Shown: positions 50,277 through 59,366 of the stretch, one piece after another | Numbering within the stretch: the first letter of the stretch is position 1 | Layout of the letters: the number at the start of each line of letters is the position of its first letter | Source: Nocardia vermiculata NBRC 100427 | Lineage (GTDB): Bacteria; Actinomycetota; Actinomycetes; Mycobacteriales; Mycobacteriaceae | Assembly: GCF_001613265.1 (NCBI RefSeq) | Contig: NZ_BDCA01000036.1 | Location: 1 to 59,366 of the forward strand | Direction: 5' to 3' | Length of the DNA stretch: 59,366 bases | Made by a program: the position numbers and the translations under genes | Notes under the pieces: generated by a model | What the model saw: the letters and a program-made list of their open reading frames with translations, nothing else | Told to the model about the DNA's origin: nothing | Database searches by the model: none

Positions 50277-51464
50277 CTACATGCGGTCGGCGGCCGCCAG
50301 CTCCTCGGCGAGCAATTCCGCGAAGGTATAAGTACCCGTGGGCTGATCGTCCTGCCCCAGCAGATACAGCCGTTTGACCGAGATCAGAATGGCCTCCGCG
50401 ATGACGTCACGCATGCGCGGATCGGTCAGCACCGAGGCGTCGTACTCGTTTGTCAGGTAACCGATATCGACCTGGACCGTCGGCATCTTCGTCAGCCGCA
50501 GCAGGTCCCAGGTGCGCGCATGCGTACGGCAGTCCTGCAACGAGGTCCTGGCAACGATCTCACGCTGGATGAATCCGGCGAGTACCTGGCCGATCATCGA
50601 CACCGAGCCGTGCGAATTGCCGAAGTGGAAGCTGGCGACGCCGCCCGCCGACGAGCTGAGGTTCGCCGCGCAGCGCAAGGAGATCATCAGGTCGGCGTCG
50701 AATGTGTTGGAGATCTCCGCACGTTCCGCGTCGGAGGGGTTGGCACCCCACGGGCGGGACAGGAACGTCTCCATGCCGGTGGCGGCCATACGGCCCTCCA
50801 ACCGGCTGGCAAGATCCCACAGGATCTCCGACTCGTAGACATCGCCGAACTCGGTCGGAACCGCCAGACCCCTGTCCTCCCCGCCCATTCCGGGATCGAT
50901 GATGATGCGCTTACCCGTCAGCTGCGGGCCGGCGCGGTGCACGACCTCTTCCTCGGCGATGCGGTGCGGATTGCCGCCGGTGACGCGTGAGCCCAGTAAT
51001 TCCAGCGAGCGCAACGTGTCCGGGCCGCAGATACCGTCGGCGGCCAAACCGATCTCGCGCTGGAATGCGGTCAGTGCCTCGTGGGTGTGCGGACCGAAGA
51101 AGCCGTCGATGCGATGAACGTAGAAACCCAGCTCCTGCAGGCGGCGTTGCAGAGTCGCGACGTCGTCGCCGTACAGCGGCGCCGACAGCTGGTAGATCAG
51201 CGTACGTGCGCCCAGCCGGTAGGACGCCTCCTTGAGAGCGCGGTAGGTGGCCGGGCCGACTTCGCCGTCGACCAGGAGGCCACGTTGCTGCTGGAAAGCT
51301 CGCACCGCCGAATCGAGTTCACTGTCGAAGGCGGCATCGGCGTCCTGCCAGTACTCCCCCTGCCCGTCGGACCCGTCCGGGTGTGGATGGAATCCGAGAC
51401 TTGCCAGGGTGCTCCGGACCTCAGCGACGGCTGGACCAGTATCGCCGTGACGAAGTCGGTGCAT
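50277..51464 (-). CDS. cwlM: CwlM, amidase-like regulator of peptidoglycan synthesis
   Basis: A 395-residue protein with two peptidoglycan-binding domains in tandem (about 5-75 and 85-150: AVRAFQQQRGLLVDGEVGPAT, ALTAFQREIGLAADGICGP) followed by an amidase_3 domain (175-370). There is no signal peptide. The zinc-binding His of the usual DPGHGG is Met here (DPGMGGED), and the second His position in the ISxHxN block is replaced (ISLRCAAN), so hydrolase activity is unlikely. This fits the role known in mycobacteria: phosphorylated by PknB, CwlM activates MurA. The ATG at 51464 gives the family N terminus MHRLRHGDTG. Confidence 0.93.
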   Translation of the reverse strand: MHRLRHGDTGPAVAEVRSTLASLGFHPHPDGSDGQGEYWQDADAAFDSELDSAVRAFQQQRGLLVDGEVGPATYRALKEASYRLGARTLIYQLSAPLYGDDVATLQRRLQELGFYVHRIDGFFGPHTHEALTAFQREIGLAADGICGPDTLRSLELLGSRVTGGNPHRIAEEEVVHRAGPQLTGKRIIIDPGMGGEDRGLAVPTEFGDVYESEILWDLASRLEGRMAATGMETFLSRPWGANPSDAERAEISNTFDADLMISLRCAANLSSSAGGVASFHFGNSHGSVSMIGQVLAGFIQREIVARTSLQDCRTHARTWDLLRLTKMPTVQVDIGYLTNEYDASVLTDPRMRDVIAEAILISVKRLYLLGQDDQPTGTYTFAELLAEELAAADRM

Positions 51465-51703
51465 GCGTGAGAGCCCTTTCCTTCCGCCAACCCGGGTACC
51501 CACTTATGCGATGGCACATACCCTCGCACGACCGGAGCATCGGTCGATTGTCTCAGACCCGAGCCGAATTTCGGCAATTCTCCGAGTGCCGAAATAGTAC
51601 ACAGCCGTCGGCGGCTCGGAGCATGCGCTGGTGAATCCGCATCGGCTCCCGGGCACGGTCATGCTCGCGACATGCCGTGCACCGGGAACCCGACGAGGAC
51701 GAC

Positions 51704-52033
51704 TCAGATAATGCCTTCGAGTTCGCGCAACAGTGCCGCCTTACCCTTGGCGCCCACGATCCGCTTGGTCTCTTTACCACCCGAGAACAACACCATCGTC
51801 GGCAGCGACATGATGCCGTAGTCGCGGGCGGTGACCGGGTTGTTGTCGGCGTCCACCTTGGCGATTGTCAGCTTGTCGGGATGGGCGGCGGCAATTTCCT
51901 CCAGTACCGGCGCGACCATCTTGCAGGGACCGCACCAGGTAGCCCAGAAGTCGACGAGCACCGGCTTGTCACTGTTCAGCACGGCCTCCTTGAAGGTCGC
52001 GTCGGTGACGTCTGTGGTGGCCTTTTCGGACAT
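51704..52033 (-). CDS. trxA: Thioredoxin
   Basis: A 109-residue thioredoxin with active site WATWCGPCKM, then PVLEEIAAAHPDKL and the cis-Pro loop MSLPTMVLF. It is reduced by the thioredoxin reductase encoded directly upstream (56 bases) and reduces protein disulfides in the cytoplasm. The ATG at 52033 (MSEKATT) is chosen; it corresponds to Rv3914 (TrxC). Confidence 0.96.
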   Translation of the reverse strand: MSEKATTDVTDATFKEAVLNSDKPVLVDFWATWCGPCKMVAPVLEEIAAAHPDKLTIAKVDADNNPVTARDYGIMSLPTMVLFSGGKETKRIVGAKGKAALLRELEGII

Positions 52034-52089
52034 GGTGGAACTCCTTGCGGTGTGCGGTGACACGAGAGGTAACGAGATCTGCGAGTTGG

Positions 52090-53076
52090 TCAGCCGGCCG
52101 TGACTTCCACCGGATCGCCGGCGTGGTCGAGCGTGTTGTCGGTGATGTCACCCTGCTCGGCGAGCCAGCGCTCGGCGTCGATGGCCGAACGGCAGCCGGT
52201 TCCGGCGGCGGTGATGGCCTGACGGTAGGTGTGATCGACCAGATCGCCGGCGGCGAAGACGCCATCGATGGAGGTTGCGGTGCTGGGCTCGCGCACCTGC
52301 ACATAGCCCTCGTCGTCGACGTCGACCTGGCCGCGGACCAGTTCACTGCGCGGATCGTGACCGACGGCGACGAACAGACCGGTCGCGGCCAGCTCGGAGG
52401 TTTCGCCGGTGCGCGTGTCGCGCAGCGTGAGGCTCGTGACAGCAGTGTCGCCGTGTACCCGCACCACCTCGGCGTTGGTGCGGAAGCGAATCTTGTCGTT
52501 GGCCTTGGCCCGCTCCAGCATGATCCGGGAGGCGCGGAATTCGTCGCGCCGGTGCACGATGGTGACGCTGGCAGCGAACTTCGTGAGGAAGGTCGCCTCC
52601 TCCATCGCCGAGTCGCCGCCGCCGACCACCACGATGTCCTGGCCCTTGAAGAAGAAGCCGTCACAGGTGGCGCAGGCGCTCACACCGCGGCCCAGCAGCT
52701 CCTGCTCCCCCGGTACGCCGAGGTAGCGGGCGGCGGAACCCATGGCCAGGATGATCGCGTAGGCCCGGTATACCTCGCCGCCGACAGTGACCGACTTGAT
52801 CGGCCCCGACAGGTCGATGGCCTCGACATCTTCGGTGCGGATGTCGGCGCCGAAGCGCTTGGCCTGCTCGCGCATCTCCTCCATCAGATCGGGGCCCATG
52901 ATGCCCTCACGGAAGCCGGGGAAGTTCTCCACCTCGGTCGTGGTCATCAGCGCACCACCGAACTGGGTGCCCTCGAACAGCAGCGGTTCGAGCTCGGCCC
53001 GCGCGGCGTAGACCGCGGCGGTGTAGCCGGCGGGGCCGGAGCCGACAATGATCAGGTCGCGAACAGGCGTACTCAT
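52090..53076 (-). CDS. trxB: Thioredoxin reductase
   Basis: A 328-residue flavoenzyme. FAD site IIVGSGPAGYTAAVYAARA at the N terminus, redox pair CATC in VSACATCDGFFFKGQ, NADPH site VVVGGGDSAMEEATFL and the C-terminal GVFAAGDLVDHTYRQA. It passes electrons from NADPH to thioredoxin. The ATG at 53076 is chosen by the family N terminus; an extended frame upstream is not coding. It precedes trxA and follows the anti-sigma gene, as in mycobacteria. Confidence 0.97.
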   Translation of the reverse strand: MSTPVRDLIIVGSGPAGYTAAVYAARAELEPLLFEGTQFGGALMTTTEVENFPGFREGIMGPDLMEEMREQAKRFGADIRTEDVEAIDLSGPIKSVTVGGEVYRAYAIILAMGSAARYLGVPGEQELLGRGVSACATCDGFFFKGQDIVVVGGGDSAMEEATFLTKFAASVTIVHRRDEFRASRIMLERAKANDKIRFRTNAEVVRVHGDTAVTSLTLRDTRTGETSELAATGLFVAVGHDPRSELVRGQVDVDDEGYVQVREPSTATSIDGVFAAGDLVDHTYRQAITAAGTGCRSAIDAERWLAEQGDITDNTLDHAGDPVEVTAG

Positions 53077-53177
53077 GGTGCCCTTCCGAAGAGTGTGTGC
53101 ACAGGCGTGTCGGTCAACAACAGGGTAAACGGAGTTGTTCCCCTTACCGACCGGCTGTGATGAAAGACAGCCCCCGA

Positions 53178-54056
53178 TCAGCCGATATCGCGTGTCTCGA
53201 GGATCTGGGGATCTTCCGGGCCGCAACCCGCCCCGACCACCAGTGCGGTGATCTTCGGTGGTCGCGGGCCCGTGAGCAGAATCAGCACCGCTGGTTCGCC
53301 GTGGAATGTGACATTCGTCGAGCCGAGTACGGTGCGATTCGGCACGGTGGCCTTCACACATCCGGCTATTGCGCCTGGACCGGACAGTGGTCCGGTGACG
53401 TCGTTGCGGCCCATCACACTCAGTACGGTCGCGGAGGACAGCTCGTCCCCCAGTGCTACCGGCGCGGAGTGTTCGAGGGGCAGTGCGTCCGGGCTCACGG
53501 TGCGATCGCGCATCGCATCCACTCCGACCAGAGTGCCGGCCACCACTGCCACCGCGGCGGCCGCCGCAGCGAACCAGCGCAACCGCTTGGACCGGTGTTC
53601 GTCCAGCGGGATCGGTACCGGGCCCTCGTCCGGTCCCGGGAGATCCTCCCCGGCCTGTACCTCGAACGGGTCCGCAGGTATCGCCTCGACAGCGGGCATC
53701 GGGCGGGTCGACGGTGGTTCCCGGTCATCGTCGGGTCCCGGCGCGGTGCGCTCGGTATGGATGCGGTGGACGGTGGCGACCTGCTGGGACTCCTCGCCGC
53801 GCGACAGCTCGCCCAGCAACGCGTCGAGCCGGGCGGCCACCTGAGCCGGCATCGGATGCAGGATGTGCTCGTCGCGGCCCAGTGCGTGGAGTTCGGCGCT
53901 GACACCGTCGAGCGAATGCAGGAATTCGGCGGCCGCAGGGTCCTTGCGCACCTGGGCCCGCAGCTGTTCGGCCTCGTGCGGGGGGAGGTTGTCGGCGTGG
54001 AGCTCAGCCAGCAGATCGGTGGACAACGGCGGCTGCGGCACTGATCGGGCTGACAT
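53178..54056 (-). CDS. Anti-sigma factor for SigM (RsmA/Rv3912-like)
   Basis: A 292-residue bitopic protein. The N-terminal cytoplasmic part (LSTDLLAELHADNLPPHEAE) is anti-sigma-like. An acidic Pro-rich linker precedes one membrane helix (about 160-180, LRWFAAAAAAVAVVAGTLVG), and an external domain follows with two cysteines. It lies directly downstream of sigM and should bind SigM. Start 54056 has a strong AGGAGGTG site; an in-frame ATG at 54134 has a weaker GGAG site and would add 26 residues. Confidence 0.85.
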   Translation of the reverse strand: MSARSVPQPPLSTDLLAELHADNLPPHEAEQLRAQVRKDPAAAEFLHSLDGVSAELHALGRDEHILHPMPAQVAARLDALLGELSRGEESQQVATVHRIHTERTAPGPDDDREPPSTRPMPAVEAIPADPFEVQAGEDLPGPDEGPVPIPLDEHRSKRLRWFAAAAAAVAVVAGTLVGVDAMRDRTVSPDALPLEHSAPVALGDELSSATVLSVMGRNDVTGPLSGPGAIAGCVKATVPNRTVLGSTNVTFHGEPAVLILLTGPRPPKITALVVGAGCGPEDPQILETRDIG

Positions 54057-54238
54057 CACACCTCCTGTGTCCGCTTCCGCGTCCGGTACCCCCGAACGGC
54101 GTTGCCGGGCGGTGAATTCGCCCTTATCGTCCATCGCCTCTCCGGGGCCGGCCTGATGATGCAGTGCCCACCCGCGACCGCAGCGAGGCGGGGGTAAGCA
54201 CGAATATTTGTTCGTCTGTTAGTAATGACGCTTCTCGG

Positions 54239-54898
54239 CTACGTCCGGTTCCCCGGATTTCGCAAGAATTCCAACTCCTGCTGTAGGCGCTTACGGCCAC
54301 GGGCGCAGCGACTCTTGATCGTCCCCTCGGCGACGCCCAGCAACTGGGCTGTCTCCGCCACGGTATACCCCTCCATATCGATCGCAACCAAAGCCGCCCG
54401 TTGGTCGGGTGGCAGGGTGAAAAGCGCCGCGGCGACCACCATCCGGACCTCCTGTTGTGCGATGTCGTCGCGCTCCACCGCGGGCTCGGCGACCGATTCG
54501 TCCGACAGTGAGGTACTGATCCGGGATTTGTTGCGGCGCATACGGTCCAGGCACGCATTGACCACGATGCGATGCAGCCAGCTGCGTACCTCGGCGTCGC
54601 CGCGGAAGCCGGCGGCCTTGCGGTGCGCGGACAACAATGCGTCCTGCAGGGAATCGGCCGCATCCTCCGGGGTTCGGCAGGTCCGTAATGCCAGCTGCCA
54701 CAGTCGGTTGTAGTGGCGGCGGAACAGAATTCCGAAGGCGTCGCGATCCCCCGCGACGTGGGCGGTCAGCAGCTCGAAATCGGTGGCTGCCTCGTCCGGC
54801 TCGAACGAGCTACGACGGACAGTAGACGGCTCGGAAGTCCTCCCACCGGATCCCTCGATCGCTTCGAACGGCACACATACCCCTTGGACAGCGCTCAC
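54239..54898 (-). CDS. sigM: ECF sigma factor SigM
   Basis: A 219-residue ECF sigma factor. Region 2: DAFGILFRRHYNRLWQLALR, DAADSLQDALLSAHRKAAGF and VRSWLHRIVVNACLDRMRR. Region 4: FTLPPDQRAALVAIDMEGYT, VAETAQLLGVAEGTIKSR. Order sigM - anti-sigma - trxB - trxA is as in mycobacteria, where SigM controls surface and secreted proteins. A GTG start is used; about 35 N-terminal residues precede region 2. Confidence 0.93.
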   Translation of the reverse strand: MSAVQGVCVPFEAIEGSGGRTSEPSTVRRSSFEPDEAATDFELLTAHVAGDRDAFGILFRRHYNRLWQLALRTCRTPEDAADSLQDALLSAHRKAAGFRGDAEVRSWLHRIVVNACLDRMRRNKSRISTSLSDESVAEPAVERDDIAQQEVRMVVAAALFTLPPDQRAALVAIDMEGYTVAETAQLLGVAEGTIKSRCARGRKRLQQELEFLRNPGNRT

Positions 54899-55081
54899 GG
54901 CGGCCCGCTGTCCTACACCCGGACGGGCCGAAAACTTCGCATCATCCAGGACCGAGGCGCCAGGTCCCAGGGAGCTCCCCTGCTGAGAGCGCGCTGGGAA
55001 TCATACCGTTTATTACGAATCGGTAGCAACCAGGGCGAGAAAATATTACGAGATAGTGGTTTCCCACCGGAAGAACATCGA

Positions 55082-58000
55082 TCAGGGAGCCGCCTCGAAG
55101 CGAATATCGCCGATCGACGTTTGGAATTTGCCACCGTCGGTGCCCAGTTGGGTGATCCAGAGCAGGACATAACGGGTCGGCTGGTCGGACCGCACCGGAA
55201 TTGTGGTGGGACCCTCGGCCAGCGTGGCCTGGCCGACGAGCTGCGTTTGATCCAGCGTGGCTACCGCCGTGGGCGCGGTGCGGACCTCCACCACGGTGCC
55301 CGGTGAGGGCGAATCGATGACGACGTTGGCGACCTTGCTCGGGGCCGGCAGCGTCGCGAGCACGCCGACCCCCTTCTTCAGCGCCGGAAACTGCTGGAAG
55401 TACTGATCGGTGTGCCACGTGGTGGTCGGATTGTTGTCCAGGATCGCGTCCACGTCCCCGGGGCTGTCCGGTGTGCCCTCCGGCGAGTAGACCGCCACGC
55501 CCGTCGCGGCGACGGGGACCACGGCAGCCGGCGGCGGTGGGGCGGCCTCGGAGCCCTCCGAGGCCTCCGCCGGCGCCGGCGGAGCGACGCTGGCCGTGGT
55601 CAATCCCAGTTTGCGCTGCTCGTTGAGCGGCTCGTCGGACGTACTGGGCGCGAAAATGCTCAGCAGCCACCAGATGATCACACCGACCACCAGCGCCGCG
55701 AGCACACCCAGCCCGACCAGAATCCACATCATGCGCTGGGACCGTTCGCGCTCGGCGGCCAGCAGTTCCGGATCCGCCAGGGATTCGTCCGGATTCGCCA
55801 CCGCGCGCTGTCCCAGCCGTAGTACCGGGATGAACTCGGTCTTCTGATCGACGACCGAGGCCTGCTCCAGGACGTGCTGTACGGTCGCGGCGGTCCGTAC
55901 CCCCTTGTCCGATTCCAGGGAGCGCACCGCGACGGCGGAGATCTCGAAGGGCACCTCCGGGCGGATCTGCCGCGGCTCCACCGCGGAGCCGTCGCTGCCG
56001 AAATCGGCCAGCTTCAACCCGCCGACCGTAGCCGCCGAGCCGCTCACCCCGCCGGTCCGGATCGGCCAGCGCGCTGTGATCAGCGCGTACAACATGGCAC
56101 CGAGGCCTCGCACATCCGATTGGGCGTCGGAATCGGCGAGCGTGCCGGGGAAGGCGAGTACCGCGTCGCCGGAGGCGCTGATGCGGATCCGGTCCGGATC
56201 GTCGATCGAGAGCGAACCACCACCGCGATGGGCCATCTCGGCCGCCGCGGCGAGTACTCGGACAGCCCGGGCAGCGCCGATCGGCGACGGCCTGGTCTCG
56301 GCCATCTCGCGCAGCGACCGGCCCGGTGTCCACTCCGCCACCACGATGCCGCCCGAACTGCCGCGCACCACGTCGAGCACCCGAGCCAGCCCCGGTGAAT
56401 TGATCTTGCCCAGGCGCAGGGTGCGCGACAGGATTGCCTGCGGGCCGTCGTGGCCGGGCTTGTCACCGGCCTTCTGGTCGGCATCGACGAAGGTCAGCGC
56501 GACCTCGCGATCCAATTTCACATCCTGGGCCTGCCAGAACCGCAGTCCGCGCGCGCCACCATGGTCGGCCAGCAGCCGATAGCGGCCGCCGGCCACCGAC
56601 GCGCCCGGGATCAGCTTGGGGCCGCGCTGCACCTGCCGAGCCGACGGCTCCACTCGCATCGGCGGCATCTCCGGCGAAACGGCCGGCAGCATGCCCGTGT
56701 CGTAGGACGCGCTGCGCGATGGCTCGGCCACCGCGCCGGGCGCATGCCGGACGGTGTCCTCCGTGGGATCGACGGGGTCGGAAACCGCCCCCTCCTCGGC
56801 ACCGTCGCCCGAGAACGCGGCCGGACCGGCATCACCTTCGTGGCCGGTTTCGCTCGCTGCACCGTCGGGATCATCGGAATCATGCGCGCGGTCGGCCGTC
56901 GGAACCCTGCCGGGTGAGACGTCGTCGGTGCGCACTGCGCCTGCCGCATCGGCAGCCTCGGCGGAAGGCTTACCTTCCGCCGCGTCGTCGCTCACCCTCG
57001 CTCCTCCTTCGCCCGGGAATATCGAAGTCCGTTGTGCCGGTGGGCCACCGACATTTGCGTTTCTCTGCCGAACAGGGTACGGGAACTCGCCCTGTCCGGC
57101 GCGGTCAATCGCATCAGGACGGATCACCGGCAGCACCATGGTCTGGGCATCGGTGTACGGGTCGTAGCTGTAGTAGTACGGCGAGTCGAAATCGGGGCGG
57201 GGCAGCACGGTGGTGGCATGGATATCGGCATCTCCATCGAGACCGAGATCCGGCGCCGGCGGGGTGATCCCCAGCCGGCGGGAGATGGCGACCGTGATCG
57301 CCACGACCTCCGGCACCCCGGCCAAGCGCATCAGCCCGAAGGCCACACCGAACATGACGATCGCGTCCAGGCCGACCCGGATCACCGACGCGATACCGCC
57401 GTCGAGCCGCGACAGCCCGATAACCTCGTCGACGATCAGCGTGACCGCCGCGCCGGCCACCGAGGCCAGCACGACGCGGGTCACGGTGCGCCCGACATTG
57501 GTCATCCGCAGGTCACCGAGACTGCGATGCAGCAACCAGCCGCCGATCACGGCACCGGCGACGAAGCCGAGACCATTGGCCACGCCGAGGGCCACGACCA
57601 CCTGGTCGTCGTTGAAGATCACCGGAGTGAGCAGCGACAAGACGATCTTGACGCCGGTAATGCCCAGAATGATCCAGGTCGGAGTCCACGCCTGCTCGCG
57701 GGCATAGAACACCCGCAGATGAATCAGCACCAGCGCGTATGGGATCAAGGTGAACGCAGACCACGACACCGCTTCGCCGAGGCGGCTCGCATCCGCATTT
57801 CCGAAATTGCCGTACCCGTAGAGTGCCTGGCCGATCTGTGGCCCGGCAATGGTCAGGAAGGTGACCACCGGGATCAGGGAGATCATGGTCAGCCGGGTCG
57901 CGGTGCCCAGGTCGTCGACGACCGCCGGAGTGTCGTCCGCGGCCGCATTGCGGCTGAGCCGGGGCATGATCGCGGTCAGCAGGGTGACACCCAGGACACC

Positions 58001-59366
58001 GTAGGGCAGCTGCAGCAGCAGCCACGCATTCTGGTAGATCGTCGGCCCCGCGACATCGGCGGTCGAGGACACTCGGGTGGCGATGGTCCAGCCGAGCTGG
58101 CTGATGAAGACGTACAGGATGATCGCCGCACCCATACCGGCGAACTGCTTGAGCCGAGCATCCACGCCCCACAACGGCCGCAGATCGATACCCAGGCGGC
58201 GGATGGCCGGCAACAGGCTTGCCATCTGGACGATGACGCCGATGAACACGCCGATACCGAGCACCAGGAGCTTCGGGTCGCCCATGCGGACCGGGTCCAG
58301 GCTGATCTCACCCGGAGTGATCGCATACAGGACCAGGACGGTCAATACGACCAGGTTGTTGAGCACCGGCGCCCAGGCGCCCGGTTTGAAGACCTGATGG
58401 GTATTCAAGATCGCCATCAGCAGCCCGGACATGCCGTAGAACAGGATGGCCGGTAGCAACAGGAACGCCAGCGCGGTGGTGAGTGCGGTATTCACCTTGC
58501 CGTCGTCGGACAGGAAGATGTGCGTGGTCATCACCGGCGCCGCCGCCACCGCCAGGATCGTCCCGGCGGCGAGCACAGTGAACGCCGCGGTCATCAGGCG
58601 ACGGACGAAGGCACTGCCGCCGTCGGGGTCCTCCTTCTCCGCGCGCACCAGCGTGGGGACCACGATCGCGGTCAGGACCGCGCCCAGCAACAGCTCCGAG
58701 ATCATCGTCGGGATCGTGCTGGCGACGGTGAAAGCACTCGCGATCGCCGGACCGAGGACCGTGACCAGCAGCAACTGTTTGGCGAAACCGGTGATGCGGC
58801 TGACGAGCGTCGCGACCGCGATGGAACCGGAATCGCTCAGCAGTCGCGACGTCGGCGACTGTTCGGGTTCGCGTTCGAGCACCGCCTGCTGCGCCGTCGG
58901 TGGATTCGATCGGCCGGTGCGTTCGCCGGCTGCCCGGCGGGAGCCCGCGGAGCCGGAAGACCCGGAAGACCCGGAAGACGTAGCCGGTCGTTCCGCGGCA
59001 TGCCGCCGGCGTGGCTCGGGCTCGTCGGCGGGCGGGAAGTGGCGCGGCATCGCCCGTTCCGCACGAGGCTCCTCTCGAGGCGGCACCCGATCGACGGGAC
59101 CGCTCGGCGGGTTCACCTGGGCGGCATGCCGGGACGGGGGCTCGGCAGGACGCCGGCCGCCCTGCGGCGGACGTTGCCGGCCGGGCGGTGGAGCGGCAGG
59201 CTGCTGCCCCGCGGCCGCGGGCCTACGCGGGTCACCACCGGCCGGCGGGCGGCCGGATCGTCCGGGCCTGTCGTCCGCGGTGGCACCGGGCATCGGCCCG
59301 GTCGACGGTGGTTGTGCCGGCCCGCGCTGTGGGCGCGGTCCGGGTGGCGGTGACCCGGGCGGCGGT
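55082..59366 (-). CDS. murJ: Lipid II flippase MurJ with pseudokinase domain (5' end outside window)
   Basis: More than 1,400 residues; the frame is open to the window edge and the first Met at 59293 has no ribosome site, so the start is probably outside. The order is a long Pro/Arg-rich cytoplasmic N part, a MATE-type MurJ domain with 14 helices (SRITGFAKQLLLVTVLGPA to about residue 680), an acidic linker, a pseudokinase domain (GGRYRLLADHGGARGLRFWQ; no VAxK lysine, HRD or DFG), one membrane helix (MMWILVGLGVLAALVVGVII) and an external beta-rich domain. In mycobacteria PknB phosphorylates the pseudokinase (Rv3910 type) to recruit FhaA. Confidence 0.93.
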   Translation of the reverse strand, partial: PPPGSPPPGPRPQRGPAQPPSTGPMPGATADDRPGRSGRPPAGGDPRRPAAAGQQPAAPPPGRQRPPQGGRRPAEPPSRHAAQVNPPSGPVDRVPPREEPRAERAMPRHFPPADEPEPRRRHAAERPATSSGSSGSSGSAGSRRAAGERTGRSNPPTAQQAVLEREPEQSPTSRLLSDSGSIAVATLVSRITGFAKQLLLVTVLGPAIASAFTVASTIPTMISELLLGAVLTAIVVPTLVRAEKEDPDGGSAFVRRLMTAAFTVLAAGTILAVAAAPVMTTHIFLSDDGKVNTALTTALAFLLLPAILFYGMSGLLMAILNTHQVFKPGAWAPVLNNLVVLTVLVLYAITPGEISLDPVRMGDPKLLVLGIGVFIGVIVQMASLLPAIRRLGIDLRPLWGVDARLKQFAGMGAAIILYVFISQLGWTIATRVSSTADVAGPTIYQNAWLLLQLPYGVLGVTLLTAIMPRLSRNAAADDTPAVVDDLGTATRLTMISLIPVVTFLTIAGPQIGQALYGYGNFGNADASRLGEAVSWSAFTLIPYALVLIHLRVFYAREQAWTPTWIILGITGVKIVLSLLTPVIFNDDQVVVALGVANGLGFVAGAVIGGWLLHRSLGDLRMTNVGRTVTRVVLASVAGAAVTLIVDEVIGLSRLDGGIASVIRVGLDAIVMFGVAFGLMRLAGVPEVVAITVAISRRLGITPPAPDLGLDGDADIHATTVLPRPDFDSPYYYSYDPYTDAQTMVLPVIRPDAIDRAGQGEFPYPVRQRNANVGGPPAQRTSIFPGEGGARVSDDAAEGKPSAEAADAAGAVRTDDVSPGRVPTADRAHDSDDPDGAASETGHEGDAGPAAFSGDGAEEGAVSDPVDPTEDTVRHAPGAVAEPSRSASYDTGMLPAVSPEMPPMRVEPSARQVQRGPKLIPGASVAGGRYRLLADHGGARGLRFWQAQDVKLDREVALTFVDADQKAGDKPGHDGPQAILSRTLRLGKINSPGLARVLDVVRGSSGGIVVAEWTPGRSLREMAETRPSPIGAARAVRVLAAAAEMAHRGGGSLSIDDPDRIRISASGDAVLAFPGTLADSDAQSDVRGLGAMLYALITARWPIRTGGVSGSAATVGGLKLADFGSDGSAVEPRQIRPEVPFEISAVAVRSLESDKGVRTAATVQHVLEQASVVDQKTEFIPVLRLGQRAVANPDESLADPELLAAERERSQRMMWILVGLGVLAALVVGVIIWWLLSIFAPSTSDEPLNEQRKLGLTTASVAPPAPAEASEGSEAAPPPPAAVVPVAATGVAVYSPEGTPDSPGDVDAILDNNPTTTWHTDQYFQQFPALKKGVGVLATLPAPSKVANVVIDSPSPGTVVEVRTAPTAVATLDQTQLVGQATLAEGPTTIPVRSDQPTRYVLLWITQLGTDGGKFQTSIGDIRFEAAP

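Overview
This window is the chromosomal replication-origin region of a high-GC actinobacterium in the Mycobacteriales, most likely Nocardia or a close relative. The order pstP-rodA-pbpA-pknA-pknB / pabA / crgA / PH protein / ppiA / DUF3566 / gyrA-gyrB / dciA-recF-dnaN / oriC / dnaA / rpmH-rnpA-yidD-yidC-jag-rsmG-parA-parB / GNAT / cwlM / trx / anti-sigma / sigM / murJ matches the M. tuberculosis origin region. It differs from that order by several inserted accessory blocks. The genus call is inference from gene order and protein similarity recalled from memory.

Layout. 1-7069 (+): the end of the pstP-rodA-pbpA-pknA-pknB cell-wall and signalling operon, with genes overlapping by a few bases. 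7070-8927 (-): a pabA-led operon followed by two separate RibD-like domains. 9022-11550: crgA, a PH-domain membrane protein preceded by two perfect DnaA boxes, a rhomboid protease, ppiA and a small membrane protein. 11645-13521 (-): a drug-type ABC transporter. Around 14029-14119: a 6C small RNA facing a class III adenylate cyclase. 15298-21553: an AI-2E exporter, then a multicopper oxidase / Lcp-like oxygenase / lipocalin-like operon with a divergent TetR regulator. 21750-29103: an accessory block with seven DUF5994 paralogues, a PIM-type acyltransferase, an ECF sigma factor and a second TetR regulator. 29470-29948: two tRNA-Ala genes and one tRNA-Ile gene, with a DLW-39 mini-gene between the tRNA-Ala copies. 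30089-42594 (-): DUF3566, gyrA, gyrB, dciA, recF, dnaN, oriC and dnaA. 43091-49215 (+): rpmH through parB. 49397-59366: GNAT, cwlM, trxA, trxB, anti-sigma, sigM and the start-truncated murJ.

How the genes work together. The dnaA/dnaN/recF/gyr/dciA genes replicate DNA from oriC. ParA and ParB segregate the origin, acting at three strong parS sites and perhaps two weaker ones. PstP, PknA, PknB, RodA, PbpA, CrgA, CwlM and MurJ control peptidoglycan growth. Here CwlM lacks the amidase zinc histidines, as expected for a PknB-controlled regulator.

The least explained part is the DUF5994 block. Seven divergent copies lie within 7.4 kb. Four share the same ten-base leader before the start codon, and an A-type/B-type gene pair occurs twice. 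The oriC itself has eight CTCGAG palindromes, several spaced by exact multiples of 11 bp.
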